Shown here piece after piece: positions 7,941 through 15,763 of a stretch of 51,048 bases of DNA. Both the position numbers and the translations under genes were made by a program. Under the pieces are notes generated by a model. The model saw nothing but the letters and a program-made list of their open reading frames with translations, did not search any database and was not told the DNA's origin. Source of the DNA: a virus; IMG/VR virus record IMGVR_UViG_3300020420_000021, positions 1 through 51,048 of that record; one strand, written 5' to 3'. Position 1 is the stretch's first letter, and each line of letters begins with the position of its first letter.

Positions 7941-8477
7941 ATGACTACGATTAATAAATCTATACTCCAAAAGAACAACTTTAGACTTCTCATAGACAAG
8001 GTTCCAACTGTGGAATACTTTGTGAGAACTGCAAACGTGCCTGGCATTTCCTTTAGTGAAACTGCTGTGCCAGCAGGTATTGGACTGGACGCATATTTCC
8101 CAGGCGATAAAGTTGAATTTGAAAAGTTATCCGTATCGTTTTTGGTAGACGAAGATTTAGAAAACTTTAAAGAGATTTATAATTGGATGGACGCTATTGT
8201 TCCAATACAAGACCCGACAAAATATAAAACTCTTACAGGAACAACTGCAACAAGAACAAATGCATATTCAAGTGCAGGTAGTGATTTGAGTCAATATAGC
8301 CAAATTACACTTGTCCTAAATACTAATAAGAATATACCAAACAGATTCTTTAAATTTTATGACGCATTTCCAACGTCACTAAGTGGATTGGAACTTGCAT
8401 CAGGAGAGAGTGGTGAAGCTGTCGTATGTAGCGTAGAATTTAGATTTACGTATTATGAGATAGGAACCACTAGTTAA
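7941..8477 (+). CDS. Tail-tube-like structural protein (gp3 position)
   Basis: This encodes a 178-residue protein with the tube-like beta pattern: NNFRLLIDKVPTVEYFVRTA followed by NVPGISFSETAVPAG, then GDKVEFEKLSVSFLVDEDLE and IYNWMDAIVPI. This arrangement is common to small virion proteins of T4-like phages with the tail tube/baseplate tube-initiator fold. It lies between gp23 and uvsY, where marine T4-like genomes usually have gene 3 (tail completion/sheath terminator), so it could be that protein or a second tube-type ring. Its late promoter fits a structural role. The exact T4 counterpart is not settled. Confidence 0.7.
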   Translation: MTTINKSILQKNNFRLLIDKVPTVEYFVRTANVPGISFSETAVPAGIGLDAYFPGDKVEFEKLSVSFLVDEDLENFKEIYNWMDAIVPIQDPTKYKTLTGTTATRTNAYSSAGSDLSQYSQITLVLNTNKNIPNRFFKFYDAFPTSLSGLELASGESGEAVVCSVEFRFTYYEIGTTS

Positions 8478-8493
8478 AAACAACTTTTCGTGA

Positions 8494-8499
8494 TATAAT
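8494..8499 (+). promoter_or_regulatory. Sigma70-type -10 box TGATATAAT, 6 nt before ATG of uvsY
   Basis: TATAAT, with an upstream TG as in extended -10 promoters, ends exactly 6 nt before ATG 8506. +1 would then be the A of the ATG. The -35 region (8471-8476) is weak, which fits an extended -10 promoter. Confidence 0.7.
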
Positions 8500-8505
8500 T
8501 ATAGT

Positions 8506-8949
8506 ATGAACTTAGAAGAACTCAGAAAGGAGTGGTCTAAGGATTGTGAAATTGACGATATCGAACTAGATAAATCGTCTTTAGAAGTCCCTAAACTACA
8601 CGCAAAATATCAAGAATTCTTGACTGATAATATATTGGTCTTGAAAAATCTAGAATTCCAATACAATACCCTGCTTAAAAATAAGTGGTTATGGTATAAC
8701 GGAAAAATGTCTGAACAACAAATCAAAGAACTTGGTTGGGAAGACGACCCATTTGACGGTCTCAAAGTCATGAAGAATGATATGCAGGTATGGTATAACG
8801 CTGACCAAGACTTACAGAGAATGAGTGGTAAAGTAGAGTATCAGAAAATCATTATCAACTTCTTAAAAGAGTGTATGCAAAATATCACTTGGAGACACCA
8901 AACAATCAAAAATACAATCGACTGGCGTAAATTCATGGCGGGACAATGA
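8506..8949 (+). CDS. uvsY: Recombination mediator UvsY
   Basis: This encodes a 147-residue protein (T4 UvsY has 137) that loads UvsX recombinase on gp32-covered single-stranded DNA. Matching features are the N-terminal MNLEELRKEWSKDCEIDD, the central LWYNGKMSEQQIKELGW and the C-terminal IKNTIDWRKFMAGQ, which parallels the FEAGK-type ending of T4 UvsY. It lies upstream of uvsW, separated only by a dioxygenase gene, as in marine T4-like phages. The leaderless-type early promoter fits early DNA-metabolism expression. The next gene starts 4 nt before its stop (ATGA overlap). Confidence 0.9.
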   Translation: MNLEELRKEWSKDCEIDDIELDKSSLEVPKLHAKYQEFLTDNILVLKNLEFQYNTLLKNKWLWYNGKMSEQQIKELGWEDDPFDGLKVMKNDMQVWYNADQDLQRMSGKVEYQKIIINFLKECMQNITWRHQTIKNTIDWRKFMAGQ

Positions 8950-9641
8950 TACTCAAAAATTACATGTATACAGCACCTGAATACTTTACTAAAGAAGAGG
9001 TTGCACAAATTCATCAACATGCCAAAACAGTTCCTTTGGATATGGGTAGAACAGGTCATGGACAGGAAGACCCTGACAGTCCGCCCGAAAACGAAGAAGT
9101 TGGTTTAAACAATGAAATAAGACAATCGAAAGTAAAATGGTTTACTGCGCCTGGCCCATATCAAATGCCTGATAATATCAATGAAAAAATTCATGCGATA
9201 GTAAATCAAGGAATGTCTGAGTGTGAATGGAATTTTACATTAGACTTTGTAGAGAATTATCAGTATACAATTTATGAACACAATCCACACTTACCTACAG
9301 GTGATTTTTATACGTGGCATACTGACCATGGTGGTGAGATTCGGAATGATACAGGAATGCCACACCATAGAAAAATTAGTATGACTATACAACTATCAGA
9401 CCCTTTAGATTATGAAGGTGGTAAGTTTCAGTGGTTAGAACCCAATCCACAATATGACAGAATAAAGTTTCGTGATAAAAAACTTGATATCGATTCAGCG
9501 ATTAGAACATTACCCTTTAGTGCACAAGCGATAGGTTCAATTTGTTTATTTCCAAGTTGGGTATATCACCAAGTAACGCCAGTAACAAGAGGAACGAGAA
9601 TATCAATCGTTGGTTGGTATAATGGCCCACCATGGACTTAA
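8946..9641 (+). CDS. 2OG-Fe(II) dioxygenase, PKHD type
   Basis: This encodes a 231-residue 2-oxoglutarate/Fe(II)-dependent oxygenase. The iron-binding HxD is visible in WHTDHG (about residue 126) and the distal His in WVYHQVTPVTRGTRISIVGW with the following Arg for 2-oxoglutarate; the YEGGKFQWLEP strand is typical of PKHD-type hydroxylases. Such enzymes are common in marine T4-like phages, usually without known substrate; hydroxylation of protein or nucleobases is possible. It overlaps uvsY by 4 nt and uvsW by 10 nt, so it is coupled to recombination genes. All catalytic residues appear intact. Confidence 0.9.
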   Translation: MILKNYMYTAPEYFTKEEVAQIHQHAKTVPLDMGRTGHGQEDPDSPPENEEVGLNNEIRQSKVKWFTAPGPYQMPDNINEKIHAIVNQGMSECEWNFTLDFVENYQYTIYEHNPHLPTGDFYTWHTDHGGEIRNDTGMPHHRKISMTIQLSDPLDYEGGKFQWLEPNPQYDRIKFRDKKLDIDSAIRTLPFSAQAIGSICLFPSWVYHQVTPVTRGTRISIVGWYNGPPWT

Positions 9642-11035
9642 AAATCTCTAAAGTCAATGAAGTCTTTATGAAGATTTCGTGTGACGACTCAATTGCAAAA
9701 GACCTACACGATTATTTTTCGTTTAAAGTTCCTAACGCAAAATTTATGCCTTCCTATAAGAACAGACGTTGGGACGGTAAAGTTTATCTGTTTAGTATTA
9801 AAACCCACAAAATTTATATTGGTTTACTACCATACATTGCTGAATTCTGTGACGAAAGAAAATATACTCATGAAGTAGAAGCGGACGTTGTTCAAAAAAA
9901 TGTAATGAGTGAAGACGACCTTGTAGAGTTTATCGAATCATTACACCTTCCATTTGAACCTAGAGACTATCAAATAGACGCATTTAAAAAGAGTGTAGAG
10001 TATGGTAGAAAACTTTTAGTCTCACCTACTGCAAGTGGTAAGTCATTAATCATTTATATGTTAGCAAGATACTATAATAAAAAGACCGTTGTTATAGTTC
10101 CGACTACTTCACTTGTTGAACAAATGGCAAAAGATTTTGTAGAGTATGGATATGATAAAAAGATTTGTAAAATTTATAGTGGTCAACCTGTGTTCGATTC
10201 AGAGATTACGATTACAACTTGGCAGTCTTTATCTAAAGCACCTGTTGACGTATTACAAAAATTTGAAGTAGTTGTTGGAGACGAGGCACATTTATTTAAA
10301 GCAAATGTATTAAAAGGTATCTTGGAAAAAATGAGAAATACTTCAATACGTTTTGGGACTACAGGAACATTAGACGGAACAGAAGTCCATAGGTTACAAT
10401 TAGAGGGACTTTTTGGGCCTGCAAGTAAGGTTGTATCCACTTCTGACCTTATTGAAGAGGGGACTATTGCAAGTATCGATATTGATGTTATCATTTTAGA
10501 ACATGAAAAAATGTCTAAGGTAAAGTATCAAGACGAAATGGAATACCTCGTAAGTAATGAAAAACGAAATGACTTTATATGTAATTTAATTTATTCACTA
10601 AAAGGAAATACGCTTTGTCTGTTTCAGTATGTAGAGAAACATGGATTCATATTACACCACATAATGAAAGACAGAGTAAAAAATTTACATTATGTTTATG
10701 GTGGAACAGATACAAAAGATAGGGAAGAGATTAGAGGATTGGTGGAGAAACAAGATGACGCAGTTATCCTAGCTTCATACGGCACCTTTAGCACAGGTGT
10801 TAACATAAAGAAGATTGATAACATAGTTTTTGCTTCGCCTTCTAAATCAAGAATACGAAACTTACAATCTATTGGACGTGGATTGAGAAAAGGTAATGGT
10901 AAAGAATCACTTAGGTTGTTTGATATTGCAGACGATTTATGGGGAGATAATTACACATTACGACATTTAAAAGACCGTATAAATATCTATAACGAAGAGA
11001 ACTTTCCTTACAACATTAAACAATTTAAATTATGA
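9632..11035 (+). CDS. uvsW: UvsW RNA-DNA/DNA helicase
   Basis: This is an SF2 helicase of 467 residues (T4 UvsW 503) that unwinds R-loops and branched DNA and drives the switch to recombination-dependent replication. Motifs in order: N-terminal substrate domain with FMPSYKNRRWDGKVYLF, Q-like FEPRDYQIDAF, Walker A SPTASGKSL near residue 133, Walker B DEAH in VVGDEAHLFK, motif III GTTGTLDG, and motif VI SIGRGLRKG. It starts inside the dioxygenase gene. The Walker residues are complete. Confidence 0.95.
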   Translation: MDLKISKVNEVFMKISCDDSIAKDLHDYFSFKVPNAKFMPSYKNRRWDGKVYLFSIKTHKIYIGLLPYIAEFCDERKYTHEVEADVVQKNVMSEDDLVEFIESLHLPFEPRDYQIDAFKKSVEYGRKLLVSPTASGKSLIIYMLARYYNKKTVVIVPTTSLVEQMAKDFVEYGYDKKICKIYSGQPVFDSEITITTWQSLSKAPVDVLQKFEVVVGDEAHLFKANVLKGILEKMRNTSIRFGTTGTLDGTEVHRLQLEGLFGPASKVVSTSDLIEEGTIASIDIDVIILEHEKMSKVKYQDEMEYLVSNEKRNDFICNLIYSLKGNTLCLFQYVEKHGFILHHIMKDRVKNLHYVYGGTDTKDREEIRGLVEKQDDAVILASYGTFSTGVNIKKIDNIVFASPSKSRIRNLQSIGRGLRKGNGKESLRLFDIADDLWGDNYTLRHLKDRINIYNEENFPYNIKQFKL

Positions 11036-11039
11036 ACTA

Positions 11040-11047
11040 CCTAAATA
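11040..11047 (+). promoter_or_regulatory. Late promoter octamer CCTAAATA, 5 nt before an internal ATG
   Basis: CCTAAATA ends 5 nt before ATG 11053. Another ATG at 11032 overlaps the uvsW stop; the promoter geometry favours 11053 for the late product. Confidence 0.68.
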
Positions 11048-11052
11048 CTAAT

Positions 11053-11568
11053 ATGGACAACGTAACTTCACTAGCACCAAACAGATACGAGGTTGTAAAA
11101 CTTAAAACTGGTTTGGATATAGTTGGTATGGTTAGAGATACAGGGGAAGGAATACACATTACACTTCCTATGATTTGTCAACTATCATTGACACCTACAA
11201 ACGATACCTTATCAACTTTTATACCGTATGCACCTTTGAGTGCAGAACCAACTTTGTTTATTGGTAATGTTGATATTATTCACAGAAATAAACTTAACGA
11301 GCAATTCGTTAGTTATTATGATAGTGCATCTGCTAGGTGGTTAGAAATGGTAGAGAATGGAACCATACCAGTTAAGTCAGGTAAGGAATATTCAGAAGAC
11401 ATTAGAACCTATGTTGATAAAGCAATGAAGTCAATTATAGATGCAACAGGTGGCCCAATCACACCCGAAGAATTAAGAAGACTTGAAATCTTGGAAGACG
11501 AAGAGTTTGACCTAGAACAAGAATACGAACAACACCTTATAACAAAAGGTAAAAAAATATTACACTAA
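11053..11568 (+). CDS. Conserved phage protein with possible Sm-like N-terminal fold
   Basis: This encodes 171 residues from the ATG placed by a late promoter; an alternative start at 11032 (ATGAACT, overlapping the uvsW stop) would add seven residues and allow coupled readthrough expression. The N-terminal 60 residues (YEVVKLKTGLDIVGMVRD and ITLPMICQLSLTP) look like a small beta-barrel, reminiscent of Sm/LSm-like phage proteins; the C-terminal half is acidic and helical (LRRLEILEDEEFDLEQEYEQ). Function is unknown. It sits between uvsW and gp55 and shares one base with the next gene (TAATGG). Confidence 0.6.
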   Translation: MDNVTSLAPNRYEVVKLKTGLDIVGMVRDTGEGIHITLPMICQLSLTPTNDTLSTFIPYAPLSAEPTLFIGNVDIIHRNKLNEQFVSYYDSASARWLEMVENGTIPVKSGKEYSEDIRTYVDKAMKSIIDATGGPITPEELRRLEILEDEEFDLEQEYEQHLITKGKKILH

Positions 11569-11783
11569 TGGAAGAAGGAATGAAAAATTTTGACCACTTA
11601 CTACACCAGTATTGGAGTTCCGATAATTCTAAAAAGGCAGAAGTATATTTAACTGACCATGGATATGGTTGTCGTTACTATGAAGACAAAGTATGGAAAC
11701 AAGATGTTATCTATAAAAACCATTCAGAATCCTACGCAGAGTCGGCCGCCGAGAATTATGTGTTAGGAATTTTACAGTTATAA
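11568..11783 (+). CDS. Hypothetical protein, 71 residues
   Basis: A short acidic, aromatic-rich protein (NFDHLLHQYWSSDNSKKAEV, GYGCRYYEDKVWKQD). It begins within TAATG at the stop of the preceding gene, so it is translationally coupled. No signal peptide, membrane segment or known family was recognised. Confidence 0.6.
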   Translation: MEEGMKNFDHLLHQYWSSDNSKKAEVYLTDHGYGCRYYEDKVWKQDVIYKNHSESYAESAAENYVLGILQL

Positions 11784-11786
11784 ATA
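11779..11786 (+). promoter_or_regulatory. T4-type late promoter octamer TATAAATA
   Basis: TATAAATA overlaps the stop of the preceding gene; +1 would be about 11792. The 55-nt leader holds an ATATAAC/GTTATAT hairpin (about 11797-11815) and an AGGAG ribosome binding site before ATG 11847. Confidence 0.7.
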
Positions 11787-11846
11787 AAACGGAATGATAT
11801 AACGATTAGTTATATTTCCTTATCACTACGAATTATAGGAGAAACC

Positions 11847-12014
11847 ATGACCTCAATTGCATACGCAATGAAGAGCATGGTGCGAAGAGTTGACGGACTA
11901 AGAGAAAACAAAACAGTTTGTGTTTTCTGCGATGCGGTTCAAATGATAACATACATGTCTCTTCCTATTGCAATACCATTTATTATTATGTATTTGGCAA
12001 TGAACCAATACTGA
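11847..12014 (+). CDS. Small membrane protein with a CxxC motif
   Basis: This encodes a 55-residue protein with a basic N-terminus (MKSMVRRVDGLRENK), a CVFC pair at about residues 25-28 and a hydrophobic C-terminal segment (TYMSLPIAIPFIIMYLAMNQ), predicting a single membrane span. It has TAGGAG seven nt before ATG and a late promoter upstream, so expression is probably late. No family was recognised. Confidence 0.65.
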   Translation: MTSIAYAMKSMVRRVDGLRENKTVCVFCDAVQMITYMSLPIAIPFIIMYLAMNQY

Positions 12015-12102
12015 TATAAGCTGCTCGGGCGCATTGCTATTATTACATTAGAATCTAGATTTGTCTAGAGGATTTTCCATAAATTATCAAAAAAAAACCC
12101 TC

Positions 12103-12131
12103 TTACAAATTACTAAGTAATATCATATAAT
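12103..12131 (+). promoter_or_regulatory. Sigma70-type promoter, TTACAA-N17-TATAAT
   Basis: -35 TTACAA at 12103-12108, 17-bp spacer and -10 TATAAT at 12126-12131, ending exactly 6 nt before ATG 12138. The spacer holds the inverted repeat ATTACT-A-AGTAAT, a possible operator. A near-copy stands before gp55 at 12365. Confidence 0.85.
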
Positions 12132-12137
12132 GGATAC

Positions 12138-12329
12138 ATGACTAAACAGAAAAAACAATATACATACAAAGAGGCAACTCCTGAACAAATTAAGGAGTGG
12201 CATGAAACAGAAGGCAAATGGTGGGGCGATAGAGCATTAACATTTGTTGTAATTGCAAGTATACTACAATTTGGAACATTAATGTTCATGTTGTTTAATT
12301 TTTGGGTTATTGACTTAATGACGAACTAA
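12138..12329 (+). CDS. Small membrane protein, early expressed
   Basis: This encodes a 63-residue protein with a charged, soluble N-terminus (QYTYKEATPEQIKEWHETEG) and one hydrophobic helix (FVVIASILQFGTLMFMLFNFW), predicting an inner-membrane protein. The ATG is at the predicted +1 of a strong sigma70-type promoter, so the mRNA should be leaderless. Its promoter and first codons resemble those of gp55 just downstream, suggesting a duplicated promoter cassette. Function is unknown; small early membrane proteins often target host functions. Confidence 0.7.
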   Translation: MTKQKKQYTYKEATPEQIKEWHETEGKWWGDRALTFVVIASILQFGTLMFMLFNFWVIDLMTN

Positions 12330-12335
12330 TAGGTA

Positions 12336-12358
12336 TTCTAGTTAAATAAATACTAGAA
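12336..12358. repeat. Inverted repeat with a late-promoter-like loop
   Basis: TTCTAGT (12336-12342) and ACTAGAA (12352-12358) form a perfect 7-bp inverted repeat; the loop holds TAAATAAAT, resembling a late octamer. It lies between the small membrane protein gene and the gp55 promoter and could be a weak terminator or operator. Confidence 0.5.
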
Positions 12359-12364
12359 AGCCTC

Positions 12365-12393
12365 TTACATATTAGTAAGTATTAACATATAAT
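12365..12393 (+). promoter_or_regulatory. Sigma70-type promoter of gp55, TTACAT-N17-TATAAT
   Basis: -35 TTACAT at 12365-12370, 17-bp spacer, -10 TATAAT at 12388-12393, ending 6 nt before ATG 12400. It is nearly identical over about 45 nt to the promoter at 12103-12131, and the ACATGACTAAA after the -10 box is also shared. Confidence 0.85.
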
Positions 12394-12399
12394 AGATAC

Positions 12400-12972
12400 A
12401 TGACTAAAAAAACCACTGATAAGAAACAAGCGGAACATTACGTAAATAATAAAGAGTTTACAGCTGCCGTTGCGGAGTATAATGCGTCCGTTAAACTTGC
12501 AGAAGAAAAAGGTAAACAACCACCAAGAATGACTGAATATATTGGTGAATGTATTTACAAAATTGCGACTCGCTTATCCACACGTCCAAACTTCATTAAC
12601 TATACCTATAGAGATGAAATGATTTGTGACGCAATAGAAAACTGTTTACAGTATATCAATAATTTTAATGTTGAAAAATCTAACAATGCATTCGCATACG
12701 TTACTCAAATTTGTTACTACGCATTCTTAAGACGTATACAAAAAGAGAAAAAACAAGTATTCATTAAACAGAAACAAATCGAAGCAGCTGGAGTCACTAT
12801 GGACGCATACACTACCATAGACGGTTCTCATGACCCAACATTCGTAAATACAAATGTAGAATGGATGCAAGAACACATGAATCACGTGGAATATGAACCA
12901 CGTAAAAGTAAAAAGAAGGCAGGTAAAGCTAAGGCAAACCTAGACCAAGATTTGAGCAAAACAAACACTTAA
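12400..12972 (+). CDS. 55: Late transcription sigma factor gp55
   Basis: This is the T4-type late sigma factor (190 residues; T4 gp55 has 185), which recognises the TATAAATA late promoter with the sliding clamp. The conserved middle contains RPNFINYTYRDEMICDAIEN and NNAFAYVTQICYYAFLRRIQ, corresponding to sigma region 2. The C-terminus is basic (EPRKSKKKAGKAKAN). Its own promoter is sigma70-type with +1 at the ATG, consistent with expression before late genes. Many late octamers in this window would be its targets. The stop and the gp47 start overlap (TAATGA). Confidence 0.95.
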   Translation: MTKKTTDKKQAEHYVNNKEFTAAVAEYNASVKLAEEKGKQPPRMTEYIGECIYKIATRLSTRPNFINYTYRDEMICDAIENCLQYINNFNVEKSNNAFAYVTQICYYAFLRRIQKEKKQVFIKQKQIEAAGVTMDAYTTIDGSHDPTFVNTNVEWMQEHMNHVEYEPRKSKKKAGKAKANLDQDLSKTNT

Positions 12973-14039
12973 TGAAGATAGCTATTTTGAATGACACCCA
13001 TTGTGGTGTTCGGAACGATATGGTTGAAATGTCTGAATACCAAGGACGTTTCTATGAAGAGATATTTTTTCCATATCTAGATAAACACGATATTAAACAT
13101 ATCATTCATATGGGTGATTATTTTGATAGAAGAAAATTCATAAACTTTGCGTCCATGCAAAGAAACATAGAACACTTTGTAAAACCTATGCAAGACAGAG
13201 GCATTACAATGGATTTAATTATAGGTAATCATGATACCTATTATAAGAATACCAACGAAGTAAACTCACCCGCCTTATTATTATATGGTCAACCAAACAT
13301 AACTGTATACGAAGAACCTATAGTTAAAGACTATGACGGTTTAGATATCGCACTTGTTCCATGGATTAATAATGAAAACTATGCAGACAATATAGAATTT
13401 TTTCAATCCGCACCTGCACCTATTTGTATGGGTCACTTTGAAATAGAAGGTGCCATGATGAATCCTGCAATGGTGTGTTCACATGGATTAAGTGCAAGTT
13501 ATCTTAAGAGATTTGAAAAAGTATACAGTGGACACTTTCACCACAAAACAGATATAGAAAATATACGTTACGTAGGTTCTCAAATGCAATTCACTTGGTC
13601 AGATTTTGGAGACGAAAAATATTTTCATATCTTCGATACTGATACAAGGGAAATGTTACCTGTGCATAATCCATTAACAATGTTTGAAAAGGCATTCTAT
13701 AATGATACTGAAAAAACTTTTGAAACAATTGCTAATGACGATTATGAAAAATACAGAGGGAAGTTTGTAAAAGTAATCGTAATAGAAAAGGAAAATCCTT
13801 ATTGGTTTGATACTTTCCTAGACAAACTTCATGGGGTCAATCCTTTACATGTTTCAGTAGTAGACGATAATAAACATATGGATTTCTTTGACGATGAAGA
13901 GATAGAAAATATCGAAGACACATTAACAATTTTATCAAAGTATGTTGAAGGTCTAGAAATACAAGGTAAGAAAAAGGAACTAGACAAAATAATGAAGTCG
14001 TTATACCATGAAGCATTGGAAGAACATAACTTTTTATGA
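12972..14039 (+). CDS. 47: Recombination endonuclease subunit gp47 (Mre11-like)
   Basis: This encodes the SbcD/Mre11-type nuclease subunit (355 residues; T4 gp47 339), which with gp46 processes DNA ends for recombination and host DNA breakdown. Metallophosphoesterase motifs are complete: ILNDTHCG near residue 5, MGDYFDRR near 46, IGNHDTYY near 83 and SGHFHHK near 190. It overlaps the gp55 stop by one base and gp46 by four bases, so the three are translationally linked. Confidence 0.96.
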   Translation: MKIAILNDTHCGVRNDMVEMSEYQGRFYEEIFFPYLDKHDIKHIIHMGDYFDRRKFINFASMQRNIEHFVKPMQDRGITMDLIIGNHDTYYKNTNEVNSPALLLYGQPNITVYEEPIVKDYDGLDIALVPWINNENYADNIEFFQSAPAPICMGHFEIEGAMMNPAMVCSHGLSASYLKRFEKVYSGHFHHKTDIENIRYVGSQMQFTWSDFGDEKYFHIFDTDTREMLPVHNPLTMFEKAFYNDTEKTFETIANDDYEKYRGKFVKVIVIEKENPYWFDTFLDKLHGVNPLHVSVVDDNKHMDFFDDEEIENIEDTLTILSKYVEGLEIQGKKKELDKIMKSLYHEALEEHNFL

Positions 14040-15751
14040 TAAATTTTAAAATAGTAAGATATAAAAACCTATTATCAAGCGGTAACAAGTTTACCGAAAT
14101 TAAATTAGACAAACATCAAACAACTCTTATCCTAGGGGAAAATGGTAGTGGAAAGTCTACACTTCTTGACGCCTTATGTTTCGGATTATACGGACGTGGA
14201 TTTAGGAATCTAAAAAAAGACTTACTTATCAATTCAATTAACGGTAGAGACCTTATGGTTGAAATAGAATTCTCTATCGGCACAAAAAACTATAAAGTAA
14301 TCCGTGGTGCAAAACCAAACAAGTTTGAATTATATCTTGATGATGTTATGTTGAATCAAGACGCAAACGTAAGAGATTACCAAGAACAATTAGAAAAACA
14401 GATTTTAAAAATGAGTTTCCGCTCATTTACCCAAGTTGCAATCTTAGGTTCTGCTAACTTTACTCCTTTCATGCAATTAAAAGCAAAAGAAAGAAGAAAC
14501 TTAGTAGAAGACTTATTAGATATTTCTATCTTCTCTACTATGCAAGACATACTAAGGAAGAGAATCGCAACACATAAGAATGAAATTACTGAGACTGGTC
14601 ATGACATAAAAATTATGGAAGAAAGGATTCATGGATTGAATGAACAAGTTAATGTGCTTCGTGAGGACAGAGATAAAAAAATCTCTAAGTATGAATCCAC
14701 TGTTGGGGAGACCCAAGATAACATTAATCAACTCATGGAGAAAATAGATGAAAAGACGAAAGATGTGGTGGCGCAAACACGACTTATCGAGGATAAAGAT
14801 TCTAAAGAAAATAAACTCACAGAATTGTTGGACTTGGAACGACAACTCGAAGCGGCTCGTAAGAAAGCAATTAGAGAAATCAAATTCTACGAACAAAACG
14901 ATGAATGTCCCACCTGTGAGCAGGGTTTAGATGAAGAGCACAAGAAGACGCATATTAAACAGAAGGAGACTAAGAAGACGGAGTTGTCAAATGCACTCCA
15001 AGAGATTGAAGGACAAATCGGAAATTGTTCCAATAGACTTGAAGAAATCAGAGGAATCCAATCCGAAATAGAAGAAATTCAAAAGAAAATTAGTTTACTT
15101 CAAACTGAGGTAGTATCCAATCAAAAGTATATTTCTAAATTACAAAAAGAAATAGAAGATTTGAAAACAGAAGCTACTGCAGGTTCAGACGCAGAAACTA
15201 AAATCATAGACACAGAAGATAAACTTGAAGTTCTTTTACAAAAGAAAGAAAATCAAACTGAGACTTCTCATTACTATGATATCGCTTCAACTCTATTAAG
15301 AGACGAAGGTGTCAAACAAAAGATAATCAAACAATATGTTCCTATCATGAACAAACTAATTAACAAATATCTAGCACAACTAGAGTTCTATGTTGGTTTT
15401 GAAATTGACGAATCTTTTGAAGAGACAATCAAGTCTAGATTCAGAGACGTATTTAAATACGATAATTTCTCTCAGGGTGAAAAGATGAGAATTGACTTAT
15501 CATTATTATTCACTTGGAGAAGTATTGCAAGAATGAAAAATAGTGTGAACACTAACTTACTAATTCTTGACGAGGTATTTGACAGTAGTTTAGATAGTGC
15601 TGGAACAGACGACTTTCTTAAATTACTAAATGGTATGCCTGAAAGAACAAATGCATTTATAATATCCCACAAAGGTGACGCATTATATGATAAATTTAAT
15701 GACGTATTAAGGTTTGAGAAATATAAAAACTTCTCAAGAGTAGCGGAATAG
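14036..15751 (+). CDS. 46: Recombination endonuclease subunit gp46 (Rad50-like)
   Basis: This encodes the SMC-like ATPase partner of gp47 (571 residues; T4 gp46 560). It has N-terminal Walker A GENGSGKST near residue 35, a long coiled coil with a CPTC zinc hook near residue 290, a C-terminal FSQGEKMRIDLSLLF signature and Walker B LLILDEVFD. The whole architecture is intact. It starts in an ATGA overlap with gp47. Confidence 0.96.
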   Translation: MINFKIVRYKNLLSSGNKFTEIKLDKHQTTLILGENGSGKSTLLDALCFGLYGRGFRNLKKDLLINSINGRDLMVEIEFSIGTKNYKVIRGAKPNKFELYLDDVMLNQDANVRDYQEQLEKQILKMSFRSFTQVAILGSANFTPFMQLKAKERRNLVEDLLDISIFSTMQDILRKRIATHKNEITETGHDIKIMEERIHGLNEQVNVLREDRDKKISKYESTVGETQDNINQLMEKIDEKTKDVVAQTRLIEDKDSKENKLTELLDLERQLEAARKKAIREIKFYEQNDECPTCEQGLDEEHKKTHIKQKETKKTELSNALQEIEGQIGNCSNRLEEIRGIQSEIEEIQKKISLLQTEVVSNQKYISKLQKEIEDLKTEATAGSDAETKIIDTEDKLEVLLQKKENQTETSHYYDIASTLLRDEGVKQKIIKQYVPIMNKLINKYLAQLEFYVGFEIDESFEETIKSRFRDVFKYDNFSQGEKMRIDLSLLFTWRSIARMKNSVNTNLLILDEVFDSSLDSAGTDDFLKLLNGMPERTNAFIISHKGDALYDKFNDVLRFEKYKNFSRVAE

Positions 15752-15758
15752 ATAAATA
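15751..15758 (+). promoter_or_regulatory. Late promoter octamer GATAAATA, 5 nt before ATG
   Basis: GATAAATA overlaps the gp46 stop and ends 5 nt before ATG 15764, separating late from early expression in the cluster. Confidence 0.7.
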
Positions 15759-15763
15759 GTAAC

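Noticed and set aside
12046-12061. TCTAGA-TTTG-TCTAGA hairpin as a terminator
   Set aside because: No T-tract follows directly; it is AT-rich and short, so function is unsupported.
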